Below, piece by piece: positions 34,582-42,608 of a DNA stretch of 64,000 bases. The notes beneath the pieces were generated by a model, which saw only the letters and a list, made by a program, of their open reading frames with translations, did no database searches and was not told the origin of the DNA. Each line of letters begins with the position of its first letter. Positions within the stretch are counted from its first letter, which is position 1. Source of the DNA: Arenimonas soli. Lineage in GTDB: Bacteria; Pseudomonadota; Gammaproteobacteria; Xanthomonadales; Xanthomonadaceae. The translations under genes were made by a program, and so were the position numbers. Location of the stretch: assembly GCF_014643775.1 (NCBI RefSeq), contig NZ_BMKC01000001.1, positions 558,001 through 622,000 on the forward strand, written 5' to 3'.

Positions 34582-35835
34582 ATGAACCAGACGATCCCCT
34601 TGGCGCCAGTGACCAGCGCCGACCGCATCCAGGCCCTCGACGCCATCCGCGGCTTCGCCTTGCTGGGCATCCTGCTGATGAACATCGAGGGCATGGCCGG
34701 CCCCTTGATGGCGTCCATGAGCGGCGTCGACCCGGCGCTTTCCGGCGCCGACCGCTGGGTGGACACGGCCATTTACCTGGTGGTGCAGGGCAAGTTCTTC
34801 CCGTTGTTCTCGATGCTGTTCGGCATGGGTTTCGCCATCATGCTCGCGCGCGCGCAGGCCGCCGGGCGGCCGTTCGTCGGCGTCTACCTGCGCCGGGTGC
34901 TGGCGCTGCTGGCCATTGGCCTGGCGCATGCGCTGCTGGTCTGGTCGGGCGACATCCTGGTCACCTACGCCCTGATGGCGCTGGTGATGCTGCTGTTCTT
35001 CCGCGGCACGCCCCAGTCCAGGCTGCCCAAGTGGGGCATTGCCCTGATGCTGGCCCCGGTGATGCTGAGCCTGGCCTTCGGCCTGCTCGGCAGCGCCATG
35101 CAGGCCATGCCCGAAGAGGCCCGCGCCGGCTTCGAGGCCTCCATGGCCGAACAGGCCCAGGCCATGGCGGCCCAGATCGAGGCCCAGCGCCAGGCCTACG
35201 GCAGCGGCAGCTTCGCCGAGGCCACCACCCAGCGGATCGACGATTTCCTGAGCATGATCGGCTTCATCGTCATCTATGGCGCCTTCATTCTCGGCCTGTT
35301 CCTGATCGGCGCCTGGTTCGCCCGCAGTGGTGCGATTGCGCGCCCGGCCGAACATGCCCGCCTGTTCACCCGCCTGCGCTGGGTCGCGCTGCCGGTCGGG
35401 CTGGCGATGGTGCTGGTGTCGTACTGGCTTGAGCCGGCCATGGACTTCGGCCGGCTCGATATCCGCGCTTCCACGGCCCAAGCCCTGCAGATGCTGGGCG
35501 GCGCCGTGATGGCCCTGAGCTACCTGGCCTGGGTGGTTCGCGCCCTGGAAGCACCCGCGACCGCGGGCCTGTTCGGCCTGCTTGGTCCGGCCGGGCGCAT
35601 GGCGCTGACCAACTACCTGCTGCAGTCGATCGTGGCCAGCCTGGTCTTCTTCGGCTACGGCCTGGGCTATTTCGAACAATTGCCGCGCGCCTGGCAGCCG
35701 GTCTGCGTGTTCGCCTTCTTCGCCCTGCAGGTGGCCCTGAGCCACTGGTGGATGGCGCGCTTCCGCTTCGGCCCGGCCGAGTGGGCCTGGCGCGCCGCCA
35801 CCTACCTGAACCTTCCGGCGATGCGCCGCGGGTAA
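34582..35835 (+). CDS. DUF418 domain inner membrane protein (YeiB-like)
   Basis: 417 residues. The N-terminal RIQALDAIRGFALLGILLMNIEGM is the hallmark of the DUF418/acyltransferase_3-related family, and the C-terminal DUF418 region contains GPAGRMALTNYLLQSIVASLVFFGYGLGYFEQ in pieces. About ten helices are present. A cytoplasmic or periplasmic loop at residues 170-215 is charged and Gln-rich. The function is unknown; a sugar or lipid acyltransferase-like role is only guessed from the fold relationship. GGGGAGG precedes the ATG. Confidence 0.9.
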   Translation: MNQTIPLAPVTSADRIQALDAIRGFALLGILLMNIEGMAGPLMASMSGVDPALSGADRWVDTAIYLVVQGKFFPLFSMLFGMGFAIMLARAQAAGRPFVGVYLRRVLALLAIGLAHALLVWSGDILVTYALMALVMLLFFRGTPQSRLPKWGIALMLAPVMLSLAFGLLGSAMQAMPEEARAGFEASMAEQAQAMAAQIEAQRQAYGSGSFAEATTQRIDDFLSMIGFIVIYGAFILGLFLIGAWFARSGAIARPAEHARLFTRLRWVALPVGLAMVLVSYWLEPAMDFGRLDIRASTAQALQMLGGAVMALSYLAWVVRALEAPATAGLFGLLGPAGRMALTNYLLQSIVASLVFFGYGLGYFEQLPRAWQPVCVFAFFALQVALSHWWMARFRFGPAEWAWRAATYLNLPAMRRG

Positions 35836-35845
35836 ACTGCGCGGC

Positions 35846-37099
35846 ATGAGCCACGATGCCGATGTACTGGTGCTGGGCGCGGGCGTGGTTGGCCTGGCCT
35901 GCGCGCATTACCTGCTGTCCGAAGGGCGTTCGGTTCGCGTGCTCGACGCCGGCAAGGTCGGTGGCGCCACGTCCTGGGGCAATTGCGGCACGCTCACGCC
36001 CAGCCACGCGGCACCGCTGGCGGCGCCCGGCATGGTCGGGCAGGCCCTGCGCTGGATGCTGCGACCCGACGCACCGCTCTACATCCGCCCGCGCTGGGAC
36101 CCGGCGCTGGCACGCTGGCTGGCCAAGGTGGCGGGCCGCTGCAATCGCCGGGACTGGCATGCGTCGGCCCTGGCCAAGGGCGCGTTGCTGAAGTATTCCC
36201 GCGTGCTGGTCGAAGACCTTGTCTATGGCCAGGGGCTGGACTGCGGCTTCGAGGCCGGCGGCCTGCACTACGTATTCCGCAAGCCGCGCGCGCTGGCCCG
36301 CTACCAGCGTGAGCTGCCGCTGCTGGCCGAGCTGGGCATCGCGGCGCAGGTGCTCGATGGCGCGGCCCTGGCGGCCGACGAACCCGCGCTCAAACCCGGC
36401 CTGGCCGGCGCCATCCATTTCCCCGGCGACGCCCAGCTGCGGCCCGACCGCTTCACCGCCGAACTGGCGCGCGTGGTGCGCGCGGCCGGCGGCGTCATCG
36501 AAGAAGGCGTGCGCGTCACCGGCTTCGAACGCGGCCGCAACGGCATCGAAGGCGTGCAGACCAGCGAAGGCCGGCGCAGCGGTGGCCGCGTGCTGGTGGC
36601 GATGGGCGCCTGGTCGGCGGGTTTCGCCGCCAACCTGGGCCTGCCGATCCCGATCCAGCCCGGCAAGGGCTATTCGATAACCTACGACCGCCCGGCGCTG
36701 GCACCGCGCCGGCCCTTGGTGCTCAAGGAACGCAGCGTCTGCGTCACCACCTGGGACGACGGCTACCGGCTCGGCAGCACGATGGAATTCAGCGGTTTCG
36801 ACGATGGCGCCAACCCGCGCCGGCTGGCCGCGCTCGAGCGCGGCGCCGCCCAATACCTGCGTGAACCCACCGGTCCGGCGCGGCGCGAAGAGTGGCACGG
36901 CTGGCGTCCGATGACCTGGGACGACCTGCCGATCCTGGGCCGGGCGCCGGGCCACAACAACCTGTTCCTGGCCACCGGCCACGGCATGATGGGCATGGGC
37001 ATGAGCGCCGGTACCGGCCGCCTGCTGGCCGACCTGATGACCGGCCGCACGCCGGCCATCGACCCCGCGCCTTACGCACCTTCGCGCTTCGCCGGCTAG
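35846..37099 (+). CDS. FAD-dependent amino acid dehydrogenase (DadA-like)
   Basis: 417 residues. The FAD motif is VLVLGAGVVGLACAHYLLSEG at residues 7-27, and the typical DadA/DAO features GGATSWGNCGTLTPSHAAPLAAPGM (split), PGKGYSITYDRP and the C-terminal GHGMMGMGMSAGTGRLLADLMTG follow. It should oxidise a D-amino acid or an imino acid such as D-hydroxyproline, passing electrons to the respiratory chain. The substrate is not determined. It lies 10 bases after the DUF418 gene and 10 before the hutG-like gene, so co-transcription is likely. Confidence 0.87.
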   Translation: MSHDADVLVLGAGVVGLACAHYLLSEGRSVRVLDAGKVGGATSWGNCGTLTPSHAAPLAAPGMVGQALRWMLRPDAPLYIRPRWDPALARWLAKVAGRCNRRDWHASALAKGALLKYSRVLVEDLVYGQGLDCGFEAGGLHYVFRKPRALARYQRELPLLAELGIAAQVLDGAALAADEPALKPGLAGAIHFPGDAQLRPDRFTAELARVVRAAGGVIEEGVRVTGFERGRNGIEGVQTSEGRRSGGRVLVAMGAWSAGFAANLGLPIPIQPGKGYSITYDRPALAPRRPLVLKERSVCVTTWDDGYRLGSTMEFSGFDDGANPRRLAALERGAAQYLREPTGPARREEWHGWRPMTWDDLPILGRAPGHNNLFLATGHGMMGMGMSAGTGRLLADLMTGRTPAIDPAPYAPSRFAG

Positions 37100-37109
37100 A
37101 CTGGCCGGC

Positions 37110-37889
37110 ATGAGCGACGTCTTCAGCCTCCACCGCGGTGAACTGCCGCTGCTGGTCAGCCTGCCGCACGACGGCATCGCGCTGCCCGAGGACATCGCCG
37201 CGCGGGTCACCGACGCGGCCCGGGGCGTGCCCGACACCGACTGGTACGTGAGCCGCCTGTACGACTTTGCGCGGGCGCTGGGTGCGTCGGTGCTGGTGCC
37301 CAATTATTCGCGCTACGTGGTCGACCTCAACCGCCCGCAGGACGACGTGTCGCTCTACCCCGGCCAGAACACCACCGGGCTGTGCCCGGCGCGCCGGTTC
37401 ACCGGCGACCCGATCTACCTGCCGGGCCAGGAGCCCGGGCCGGACGAGATCGCGATGCGGGTCGAGCGCTACTGGCGGCCCTATCACGACGCCCTGGGTG
37501 AAGAATTGCAGCGGCTGCGGCGGGCGCACGGCCGCGCCGTGCTCTGGGAAGGCCATTCGATCCGCAGCGTGCTGCCCTTCCTGTTCGAGGGCCGGCTGCC
37601 CGACCTCAACCTGGGCACCGCCGCCGGCGAAAGCTGCATGCCGGCGACGCAGGCGCGCCTGGAGGCGGTGCTTGCGGCGCAGTCCGATTACACCTGGGTG
37701 GCCAACGGACGGTTCAAGGGCGGTTACATCACCCGCCACTACGGCCAGCCCGGCCAGGGCGTCGAGGCGATCCAGCTCGAGATCGCCCAGCCCTGCTACA
37801 TGGACGAGGACGCCGGGCGCTACCAGCCCGAACGCGCCGGCCGGCTGCAGCCGCTGTTGGCTTCGCTGCTGCGCGCCTCCCTGGGCTGA
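37110..37889 (+). CDS. hutG: N-formylglutamate deformylase family protein (HutG-like)
   Basis: 259 residues. Family blocks are LLVSLPHDG, DTDWYVSRLYDFA, NYSRYVVDLNRP, the metal-site region LWEGHSIRSVLPFLFEG, LNLGTAAGESC and FKGGYITRHYGQP. HutG removes formate from N-formyl-L-glutamate in the last step of one histidine degradation route. No hutU, hutH or hutI lies nearby; the partner here is a DadA-like oxidase, so the true substrate may differ. The last 70 bases are overlapped antisense by a small ORF of the neighbouring operon. Confidence 0.88.
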   Translation: MSDVFSLHRGELPLLVSLPHDGIALPEDIAARVTDAARGVPDTDWYVSRLYDFARALGASVLVPNYSRYVVDLNRPQDDVSLYPGQNTTGLCPARRFTGDPIYLPGQEPGPDEIAMRVERYWRPYHDALGEELQRLRRAHGRAVLWEGHSIRSVLPFLFEGRLPDLNLGTAAGESCMPATQARLEAVLAAQSDYTWVANGRFKGGYITRHYGQPGQGVEAIQLEIAQPCYMDEDAGRYQPERAGRLQPLLASLLRASLG

Positions 37890-38104
37890 GCCAGGCCGGG
37901 CAGGGCCGGGTGCGTGAACGCCACCGGCGAGGCGCAGTCTGGTTCACGGGCCGCCGGGTGCGAGGCCGGGCCGGAATCGTGATGGCCAGCCGCCTGGCCT
38001 TCCCCCGCCTGCAGGCCGACCGCCAGCGCCACGGCCAGGAAGAGCACCAGCAGGCGCAGCATCAGCCCGCGCTTGCGTGGCAGGGAGCGCGCGTGAGCCG
38101 TCAT
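37820..38104 (-). CDS. small secreted or membrane ORF at the end of the surface-structure operon
   Basis: 94 residues. The ATG overlaps the stop of the barrel gene by 4 bases (ATGA), the same junction type used throughout this operon, which is the main argument that it is real. After a basic start (SLPRKRG) comes one hydrophobic segment (LMLRLLVLFLAVALAVGLQAG), a signal peptide or single anchor, then a His/Pro/Ser-rich tail with two Cys. The last 70 bases run antisense through the 3' end of hutG. I recognise no domain; it could be a spurious frame. Confidence 0.4.
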   Translation of the reverse strand: MTAHARSLPRKRGLMLRLLVLFLAVALAVGLQAGEGQAAGHHDSGPASHPAAREPDCASPVAFTHPALPGLAQPREARSSEANSGCSRPARSGW

Positions 38105-40074
38105 CGCTGGCGCCTCGCGCCGATGTCCACGCGGGTGGTGTCGCGCACCCGCACCTCGATGGCCCGGCTTTCGCCGTCCTCGGCCAGGAACCAGGGCAGC
38201 GGCAGGTTGTCGGGCACCACTTCCACCGTATGCGCGCCGGTGGCGACGCGCGGGAACTCGAACTCGCCCTGGCTGTCGGTACGCACCGCGTAGCGGCCAT
38301 CGAGCAGCACGGTGACATTGGCCGCGGGCAGTTCGGACGCCGAACGTTCGCCATCGCCGTTTTCGTCCAGGAACACGCTGCCGCGGATCGAGCCGGCGGC
38401 CGCCCCCGGCTGGCCACCCAGCACCCCGGCGCTGGTGCCCGCCTGGCGCTCGTAGCGCAGGCTGACGAACACCGACCGGTCGCGCGGAAGGGTGACGAAG
38501 GGCTGTTCGGTCGCCAGCGGGTCGATGATGAACGGCGAGCGTCGCGAACCCTGGTTTTCGTAGAGGCTGCCGACCAGCCACCAGTGGCTTGCCACGCGCC
38601 AGGCCAGGTTGATATTGAGGTCGGCGCCACGGAACTGGTCGCCGCCGGTCCAGCGGGCGCTGCCGTCGAGCGTCACCCGTTCGCCCAGGTCCAGGCCACC
38701 GTAGGCGGACACCGTCGCCACCGCCTCTGCCGGCCGGCTGTCGTAGGAAAGCTCGCCATAGGCCGCGGAAAAACTGAGGCGGCGGCCCTTGCGCAGGGGC
38801 AGCGCGTGGTCGACGCCGACCTGCCAGCTGTCGTCGTCGCCACCGCCGCTGCGGCTGGTCGCGTGTTCGATCTGCAGGCGGGTCTGGCCCCAGCGCAGGG
38901 TCTTGTCCAGGAACAGCTGGGTGGAGGTCGATTCCGTGCCCGTCGAGGTGCGCAGCGCCAGGCTGCCGCCATAGGCCAGCGAGGGGCTGGACTGGTAGCG
39001 CGCGTAGCCGGTGCCGTACCAGCCATCGAAGGAACGGCCGCTGACGCTTTCGATGCGGTCCAGTCCGCCGCTCCAGCTCCAGCGAGCGTGCTGGTAGGCA
39101 AGGCGGTAGTAAGCGCCCCGCGAATCGTTGATCACCGGCTGCGCGCCCCAGGCCATGTCGGGTTCGAGGTTGAACAGCCCGTAGCGGTGCGTATAACGCC
39201 CGGCCCGCAGCGAACCGTCGAGCCACAGGCCCCAGGCATCCACGCCGTCCTTGCGGCTGCTGAGCAGGTTCGCGTTGACCCGGTGGTCCCCGTGCTGCCA
39301 GCGGCTGGCCCAGTGCACGGCGTCGGTGCTCTCGGGCAGCAGCACGGGCACGCCGGCCGGGGTCTGAACGATCTGGCCTTCGGTGCTTAGCAGGGAAACG
39401 GCCGTGGTCAGGCTTTCGCCCAACTGCCACTGGCCGCCGACGGTGCCGACGTTGCCGTCACCGAGTTCGAAGCCGACCACGCGGGCGCCGCTGAACAGGC
39501 CACTGCGGCCCAGTCCGGCGAACCACTGCAGGCCATCCTCGGGTCGCGTCCACTGGGTGCTCAGGCCGGCCATGGCGACCGAGGGCAGGAAGATGCGGAA
39601 CTGTTCCTGCAACACCGCGCTGGTGGGCGTGTTCACCACGCCCAGGCCGTTGTTGCCGCGCCAGCCGCCGTGCAGGTACAGGCCACGCTGCCAGAGCGTG
39701 GCCGTGCCGCCGAGTTCGGAGTCGCCGCCGGGGCCGACGTCGGCCTGCAGCAGGGTGGCGTTGAGTGAAAAGGTGCCGTGCGCTTCGGTTTCCCGGAAGC
39801 CACCGAAGGACAGGCCGAACTCGGAAAAGTCGTCGTCGCCGCGTTGGGTGTGGCTGGCGGTGAGTTCGGCGCGGAACGAACGCGGCAGGCCGCTGGGGTC
39901 GAAGTCGACTTCCGGGTCGTCGGGCAGCGGCGCCAGGTCTTCTTCGGCGATGACGTTGTCCTGCCAGGGCTCACCCTCGAGCGCCGCCTCGTCCTGCGCG
40001 GCCACCGGGCTGGCATAGGCGAGGGCGACGAGGACGGCAAGGCACGTCCTCGTTGGCTGGCGGAGCCGCTTCAT
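38101..40074 (-). CDS. outer-membrane beta-barrel protein with C-terminal SdrD-like Ig domain (usher position)
   Basis: 657 residues. A signal peptide (LAVLVALAYASPVAAQ) is followed by an acidic linker (AEEDLAPLPDDPEVDFD). The next roughly 480 residues are full of alternating aromatic amphipathic strands (for example ATLWQRGLYLHGGWRG, TRLQIEHATSR, SVFVSLRYER), as in outer-membrane barrels. The last 80 residues form a CNA-B/SdrD-like module with the calcium-loop pattern SVFLDENGDGERS, then TDSQGEFEFPRVATGAHTVEV. It lies directly after the PapD-like chaperone gene (4-base overlap), where a fimbrial usher is expected, but it is shorter than typical ushers and I cannot see an N-terminal usher domain. 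Confidence 0.75.
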   Translation of the reverse strand: MKRLRQPTRTCLAVLVALAYASPVAAQDEAALEGEPWQDNVIAEEDLAPLPDDPEVDFDPSGLPRSFRAELTASHTQRGDDDFSEFGLSFGGFRETEAHGTFSLNATLLQADVGPGGDSELGGTATLWQRGLYLHGGWRGNNGLGVVNTPTSAVLQEQFRIFLPSVAMAGLSTQWTRPEDGLQWFAGLGRSGLFSGARVVGFELGDGNVGTVGGQWQLGESLTTAVSLLSTEGQIVQTPAGVPVLLPESTDAVHWASRWQHGDHRVNANLLSSRKDGVDAWGLWLDGSLRAGRYTHRYGLFNLEPDMAWGAQPVINDSRGAYYRLAYQHARWSWSGGLDRIESVSGRSFDGWYGTGYARYQSSPSLAYGGSLALRTSTGTESTSTQLFLDKTLRWGQTRLQIEHATSRSGGGDDDSWQVGVDHALPLRKGRRLSFSAAYGELSYDSRPAEAVATVSAYGGLDLGERVTLDGSARWTGGDQFRGADLNINLAWRVASHWWLVGSLYENQGSRRSPFIIDPLATEQPFVTLPRDRSVFVSLRYERQAGTSAGVLGGQPGAAAGSIRGSVFLDENGDGERSASELPAANVTVLLDGRYAVRTDSQGEFEFPRVATGAHTVEVVPDNLPLPWFLAEDGESRAIEVRVRDTTRVDIGARRQR

Positions 40075-40856
40075 TCCGCGGCCTGGGTGTCGACGGCGAA
40101 GGGCGAGCCCTTCCATTCGGTGCGGCCGCTGATGGCCAGCGGGAAGGCCAGGTCGGCGGTTTCGCCTTCGGCCAGCACCGGGAACAGGACGATGTCGCGA
40201 CGGGCGCCCGGCAGCACCGGGTGGCCGGCCGGCGAGAAGGTCCACTTGCGGCCTGCGGCATCGCGGGCGTCGAGGAAACCCTGCAGGCGCCCGTGGGCGT
40301 TGCCGTCGTTGCGCACGGTCAGGTAGGGCAGCTTGCGGCCACCTTCCTCACGCACGCCGCTGCCGTCGAGCACCAGGCGCGCGGCGCCGGCACCGATGTC
40401 GAGGTAGACGATGATGCCGATGCGCCCGGCGACCGGCATGGGCATGTTCGGCACCCGCACCGGCTCGCCTTCGAAAAGGATCGCGAAGCGGCACTGGCCG
40501 TCGGGCGTGCCCTCGGGCACCCGGACTTCGAAGCGGAAGCGCCGCTTCGAGCGGGCCCCGACTTCGATTTCCTGGGCTTCGATCGCCGTCCACGGCCGGC
40601 AACTGCCTTCTTCCAGGGACTTGGAGAACTCGGCGTTGCCGCTGGCGTCGAGCGACCAGTCGGCGGTTCCGACCTTCAGGCGCAGCGGCAGGTTCGAGGT
40701 GTTGTAGACCTCGACGACGTCGCGGTAGACGCTGCCGGCCTTCGCCTGCTCTTCGAAGCGGGGCGGCGAAAGCTGGGCGGAGAATTGCGCCAGTACGGCC
40801 GGGGGCGTGGCCAGGAACAGGGCGGCCATCACCGCAAGGACGAGGTATCGGCTCAC
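40071..40856 (-). CDS. PapD-like periplasmic pilus chaperone
   Basis: 261 residues with a signal peptide (LVLAVMAALFLATPPAVLAQ). The N-terminal Ig-like domain begins SAQLSPPRFEEQAKAGSVYRDVVEVYNTS in pieces, the classical chaperone edge-strand region. Two Cys (SCRPW and GQCRF, about 45 residues apart) could form a disulfide, as in archaic-type chaperones. The second domain includes PYLTVRNDGNAHGRLQGFLDARD. It should bind and cap secreted subunits in the periplasm. It starts at a GTG overlapping the upstream stop by 4 bases, and its own stop overlaps the barrel gene's ATG by 4 bases. Confidence 0.82.
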   Translation of the reverse strand: MSRYLVLAVMAALFLATPPAVLAQFSAQLSPPRFEEQAKAGSVYRDVVEVYNTSNLPLRLKVGTADWSLDASGNAEFSKSLEEGSCRPWTAIEAQEIEVGARSKRRFRFEVRVPEGTPDGQCRFAILFEGEPVRVPNMPMPVAGRIGIIVYLDIGAGAARLVLDGSGVREEGGRKLPYLTVRNDGNAHGRLQGFLDARDAAGRKWTFSPAGHPVLPGARRDIVLFPVLAEGETADLAFPLAISGRTEWKGSPFAVDTQAAE

Positions 40857-41314
40857 TGGCCCTCCAGCTCGATTTCAAAATAGAAGTCGAGCACCTCGGG
40901 ACGCTCGAGCAGGTTGCCGTCGGCGAAGATCGTCAGCACGAAAGTGTCCGACAGGCTGCCCTCGGTGACCGGGCCGGCATACACCAGGGCCCGCTCGCCG
41001 TCGGAAAAGGCGCCGGGCAGCAGCGGGCCGCGCGCGCTCCATTCCACCCGCACCGGCGTCGCCTGTTTGGCCAGCACCTGGTAGATGCGGACGTTGCGGC
41101 CCAGCCAGGGCGAGGTGTCCAGGCGAACCAGCACGGTGACCTGGCCGGCCATGAGGTTGCCGTTGCCGGGCGCGGCGTCCAGCCATTGCATGCGCACAAG
41201 ACCGCCCAGCACCTGGCTGGCGCTGTCGTCGACACGCTGCGGATTGTTGGCCAGGGAAACCGCCGGCGCCAGCGCCAGCAGGGCAAGGCAGGCCCAGTGC
41301 AGCAGCCGGTTCAC
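40853..41314 (-). CDS. small secreted protein of the surface-structure operon
   Basis: 153 residues. A signal peptide (LLHWACLALLALAPAVSLA) is followed by a predicted all-beta domain rich in Val and Leu strands (AGQVTVLVRLDTSPWLGRNVRIYQVL; LSDTFVLTIFADG). No Cys is left in the mature part and I cannot assign a family. Between the subunit gene and the chaperone gene, it is placed like a minor subunit or second small chaperone. The GTG start overlaps the upstream stop by 4 bases, and its stop overlaps the chaperone's GTG by 4 bases. Confidence 0.7.
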   Translation of the reverse strand: MNRLLHWACLALLALAPAVSLANNPQRVDDSASQVLGGLVRMQWLDAAPGNGNLMAGQVTVLVRLDTSPWLGRNVRIYQVLAKQATPVRVEWSARGPLLPGAFSDGERALVYAGPVTEGSLSDTFVLTIFADGNLLERPEVLDFYFEIELEGQ

Positions 41315-41961
41315 GGCGTCACCAGCGTGAAGGTGACGGTGGTGGTGTAGGTTCCCGCGGCGACCACCTGGCTGTTGGCGTAGCTGAAGCTCAGGCAGCT
41401 TTCGTTCCAGGTGTTTTGCTGGAAGGTGGTCAGCGGGTTTGAGCCGGCGGCCAGCTGCCCCGGGGGGACCGGCTGCGCGCCGCTGTCGCCGATGCCGCTG
41501 GTGGTCCAGCTGATCTCGGAGACGGGAATGGTGTTGCCCTGCGCGCTGTTGAGCGTCGGCGGTGAAAGCACGCTCAGCTGGGCGGCAAAGTTGTTGGAGG
41601 CACCGGGCCGGCGGAAGAAGCCGCCGACGTAGATCTGGCCGGCATTGCAGAACTGGAAGCCGTCGTAGTCGCTGCTGGTGCGGCCGTTTCCGGTCATCGG
41701 CTGCGGCACGCCGTTGCCGATATCCAGCGGGCTGAGCACCACCCGCACCTGGCTGACGGCGCCGCCGCTTTCAGGTGAGCCGCCCGAGGTCCAGGGCCGG
41801 ATGCCCCCGCCGTTGACCCACCACGGATAGTTCTCGAACTCACCGTCGCCCACCCGCAGGTAGACCGACCGGTCGCCGGCGTCGATCGGCACCTGGAAGC
41901 CCAGGGCGGACCCGGGGACCAGGAGCGCCAGGAGCAGGGCGATGGCGGGAATGATGCGCAT
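41311..41961 (-). CDS. secreted Ig-like subunit, possible tip or minor pilin
   Basis: 216 residues with a signal peptide (IPAIALLLALLVPGSALG). The mature protein has two Cys (FQFCNAG and NESCLSF) that may pair. Its last strand, GTYTTTVTFTLVTP, closely matches the end of the first gene's product (GTYTGTVTYTATAP) and is the style of final strand seen in spore-coat-U/archaic pilin subunits. The first half (VYLRVGDGEFENYPWWVNGGG) is unlike the major subunit. It is larger and differs in sequence, so a tip or adaptor role is suggested by comparison with chaperone-usher operons; this is inference. Confidence 0.72.
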   Translation of the reverse strand: MRIIPAIALLLALLVPGSALGFQVPIDAGDRSVYLRVGDGEFENYPWWVNGGGIRPWTSGGSPESGGAVSQVRVVLSPLDIGNGVPQPMTGNGRTSSDYDGFQFCNAGQIYVGGFFRRPGASNNFAAQLSVLSPPTLNSAQGNTIPVSEISWTTSGIGDSGAQPVPPGQLAAGSNPLTTFQQNTWNESCLSFSYANSQVVAAGTYTTTVTFTLVTP

Positions 41962-41980
41962 GGGAGGCCAGGCGGAGGGG

Positions 41981-42005
41981 GCGGGACCGGCGTTGCCGGT
42001 CCCGC
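41981..42005. promoter_or_regulatory. intercistronic stem-loop after the first subunit gene
   Basis: A perfect 11-bp stem with a 3-base loop, GCGGGACCGGC-GTT-GCCGGTCCCGC, begins 15 bases after the stop of the first subunit gene and ends about 20 bases before the next start. There is no T tract on either strand. Such hairpins behind major pilin genes protect the upstream message or limit read-through, so that the first product is made in excess. The structure is seen directly; the role is inferred. Confidence 0.75.
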
Positions 42006-42020
42006 CCGGCTTCGCGTCGC

Positions 42021-42608
42021 TTACGGGGCGGTCGCGGTGTAGGTGACGGTGCCGGTGTAGGTGCCGCCGCTGACCAGCAGGTCATTCTCGTAATCGAACG
42101 ACCAGGTGTCGCTGCGGTTCACGACGCCGTTGGTCGCCGGGATGGTGACCGCGGCCGCGCCCACGACCGGGACGTCCAGGCCGGTGGCGCCGCCGGTGGC
42201 GGCCGTGCCGGTGATCTGCGACCAGGGAATGGTTTCGGTGCCATTGGTCAGGCCGGTGCCCGAGCCGACCGCCTCGAGATCCACGTCGCCGGCATTGCTG
42301 ACCAGGCGCACGCCGACGGTGATGTCGCCGTCCACGGCGGTGCCGTTGCCGATCTGGCTGTCGACGTCGGCGATGCTGGCAACGCCGGAGAGGTCGAAGG
42401 TGACCGTGTCGACGGTGGTGCCGGCGGAGCCGACCTGCAGGTAAAGGAAGCGCGGGATGACGATCTCGAAGTCGAGGTCGGCGTTGGCGGTCAGGGCGCC
42501 GTTGCCGATGTCGAATTCGGAATCGGCCACAGCCGGGGTCATCGCGATCAGGCCGAGGGCCGCCACGCCGGTGAGGGCGAGGCCTCGGATGCTACGGACG
42601 TTCTTCAT
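42021..42608 (-). CDS. secreted Ig-like major subunit (pilin-like)
   Basis: 195 residues with a signal peptide (GLALTGVAALGLIAMTPAVA). The mature protein is small, acidic and Gly/Thr/Val-rich with no Cys. It begins SEFDIGNGALTANADLDFEIVIP split around a conserved-looking IPRFLYLQVG, and ends with a paired-strand motif SGGTYTGTVTYTATAP. The composition, size and final beta strand resemble spore-coat-U/archaic pilin subunits. It is the promoter-proximal gene, followed by a stable stem-loop, which suits an abundant subunit. AAGGA lies about 10 bases before the ATG. No named family was recognised with certainty. Confidence 0.75.
   Translation of the reverse strand: MKNVRSIRGLALTGVAALGLIAMTPAVADSEFDIGNGALTANADLDFEIVIPRFLYLQVGSAGTTVDTVTFDLSGVASIADVDSQIGNGTAVDGDITVGVRLVSNAGDVDLEAVGSGTGLTNGTETIPWSQITGTAATGGATGLDVPVVGAAAVTIPATNGVVNRSDTWSFDYENDLLVSGGTYTGTVTYTATAP

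Noticed and set aside
33448-35847. A 799-codon minus-strand frame ending in the NlpC/P60 gene.
   Set aside because: Only its last 190 codons are the lipoprotein peptidase; the rest is antisense to slyD and the DUF418 gene.
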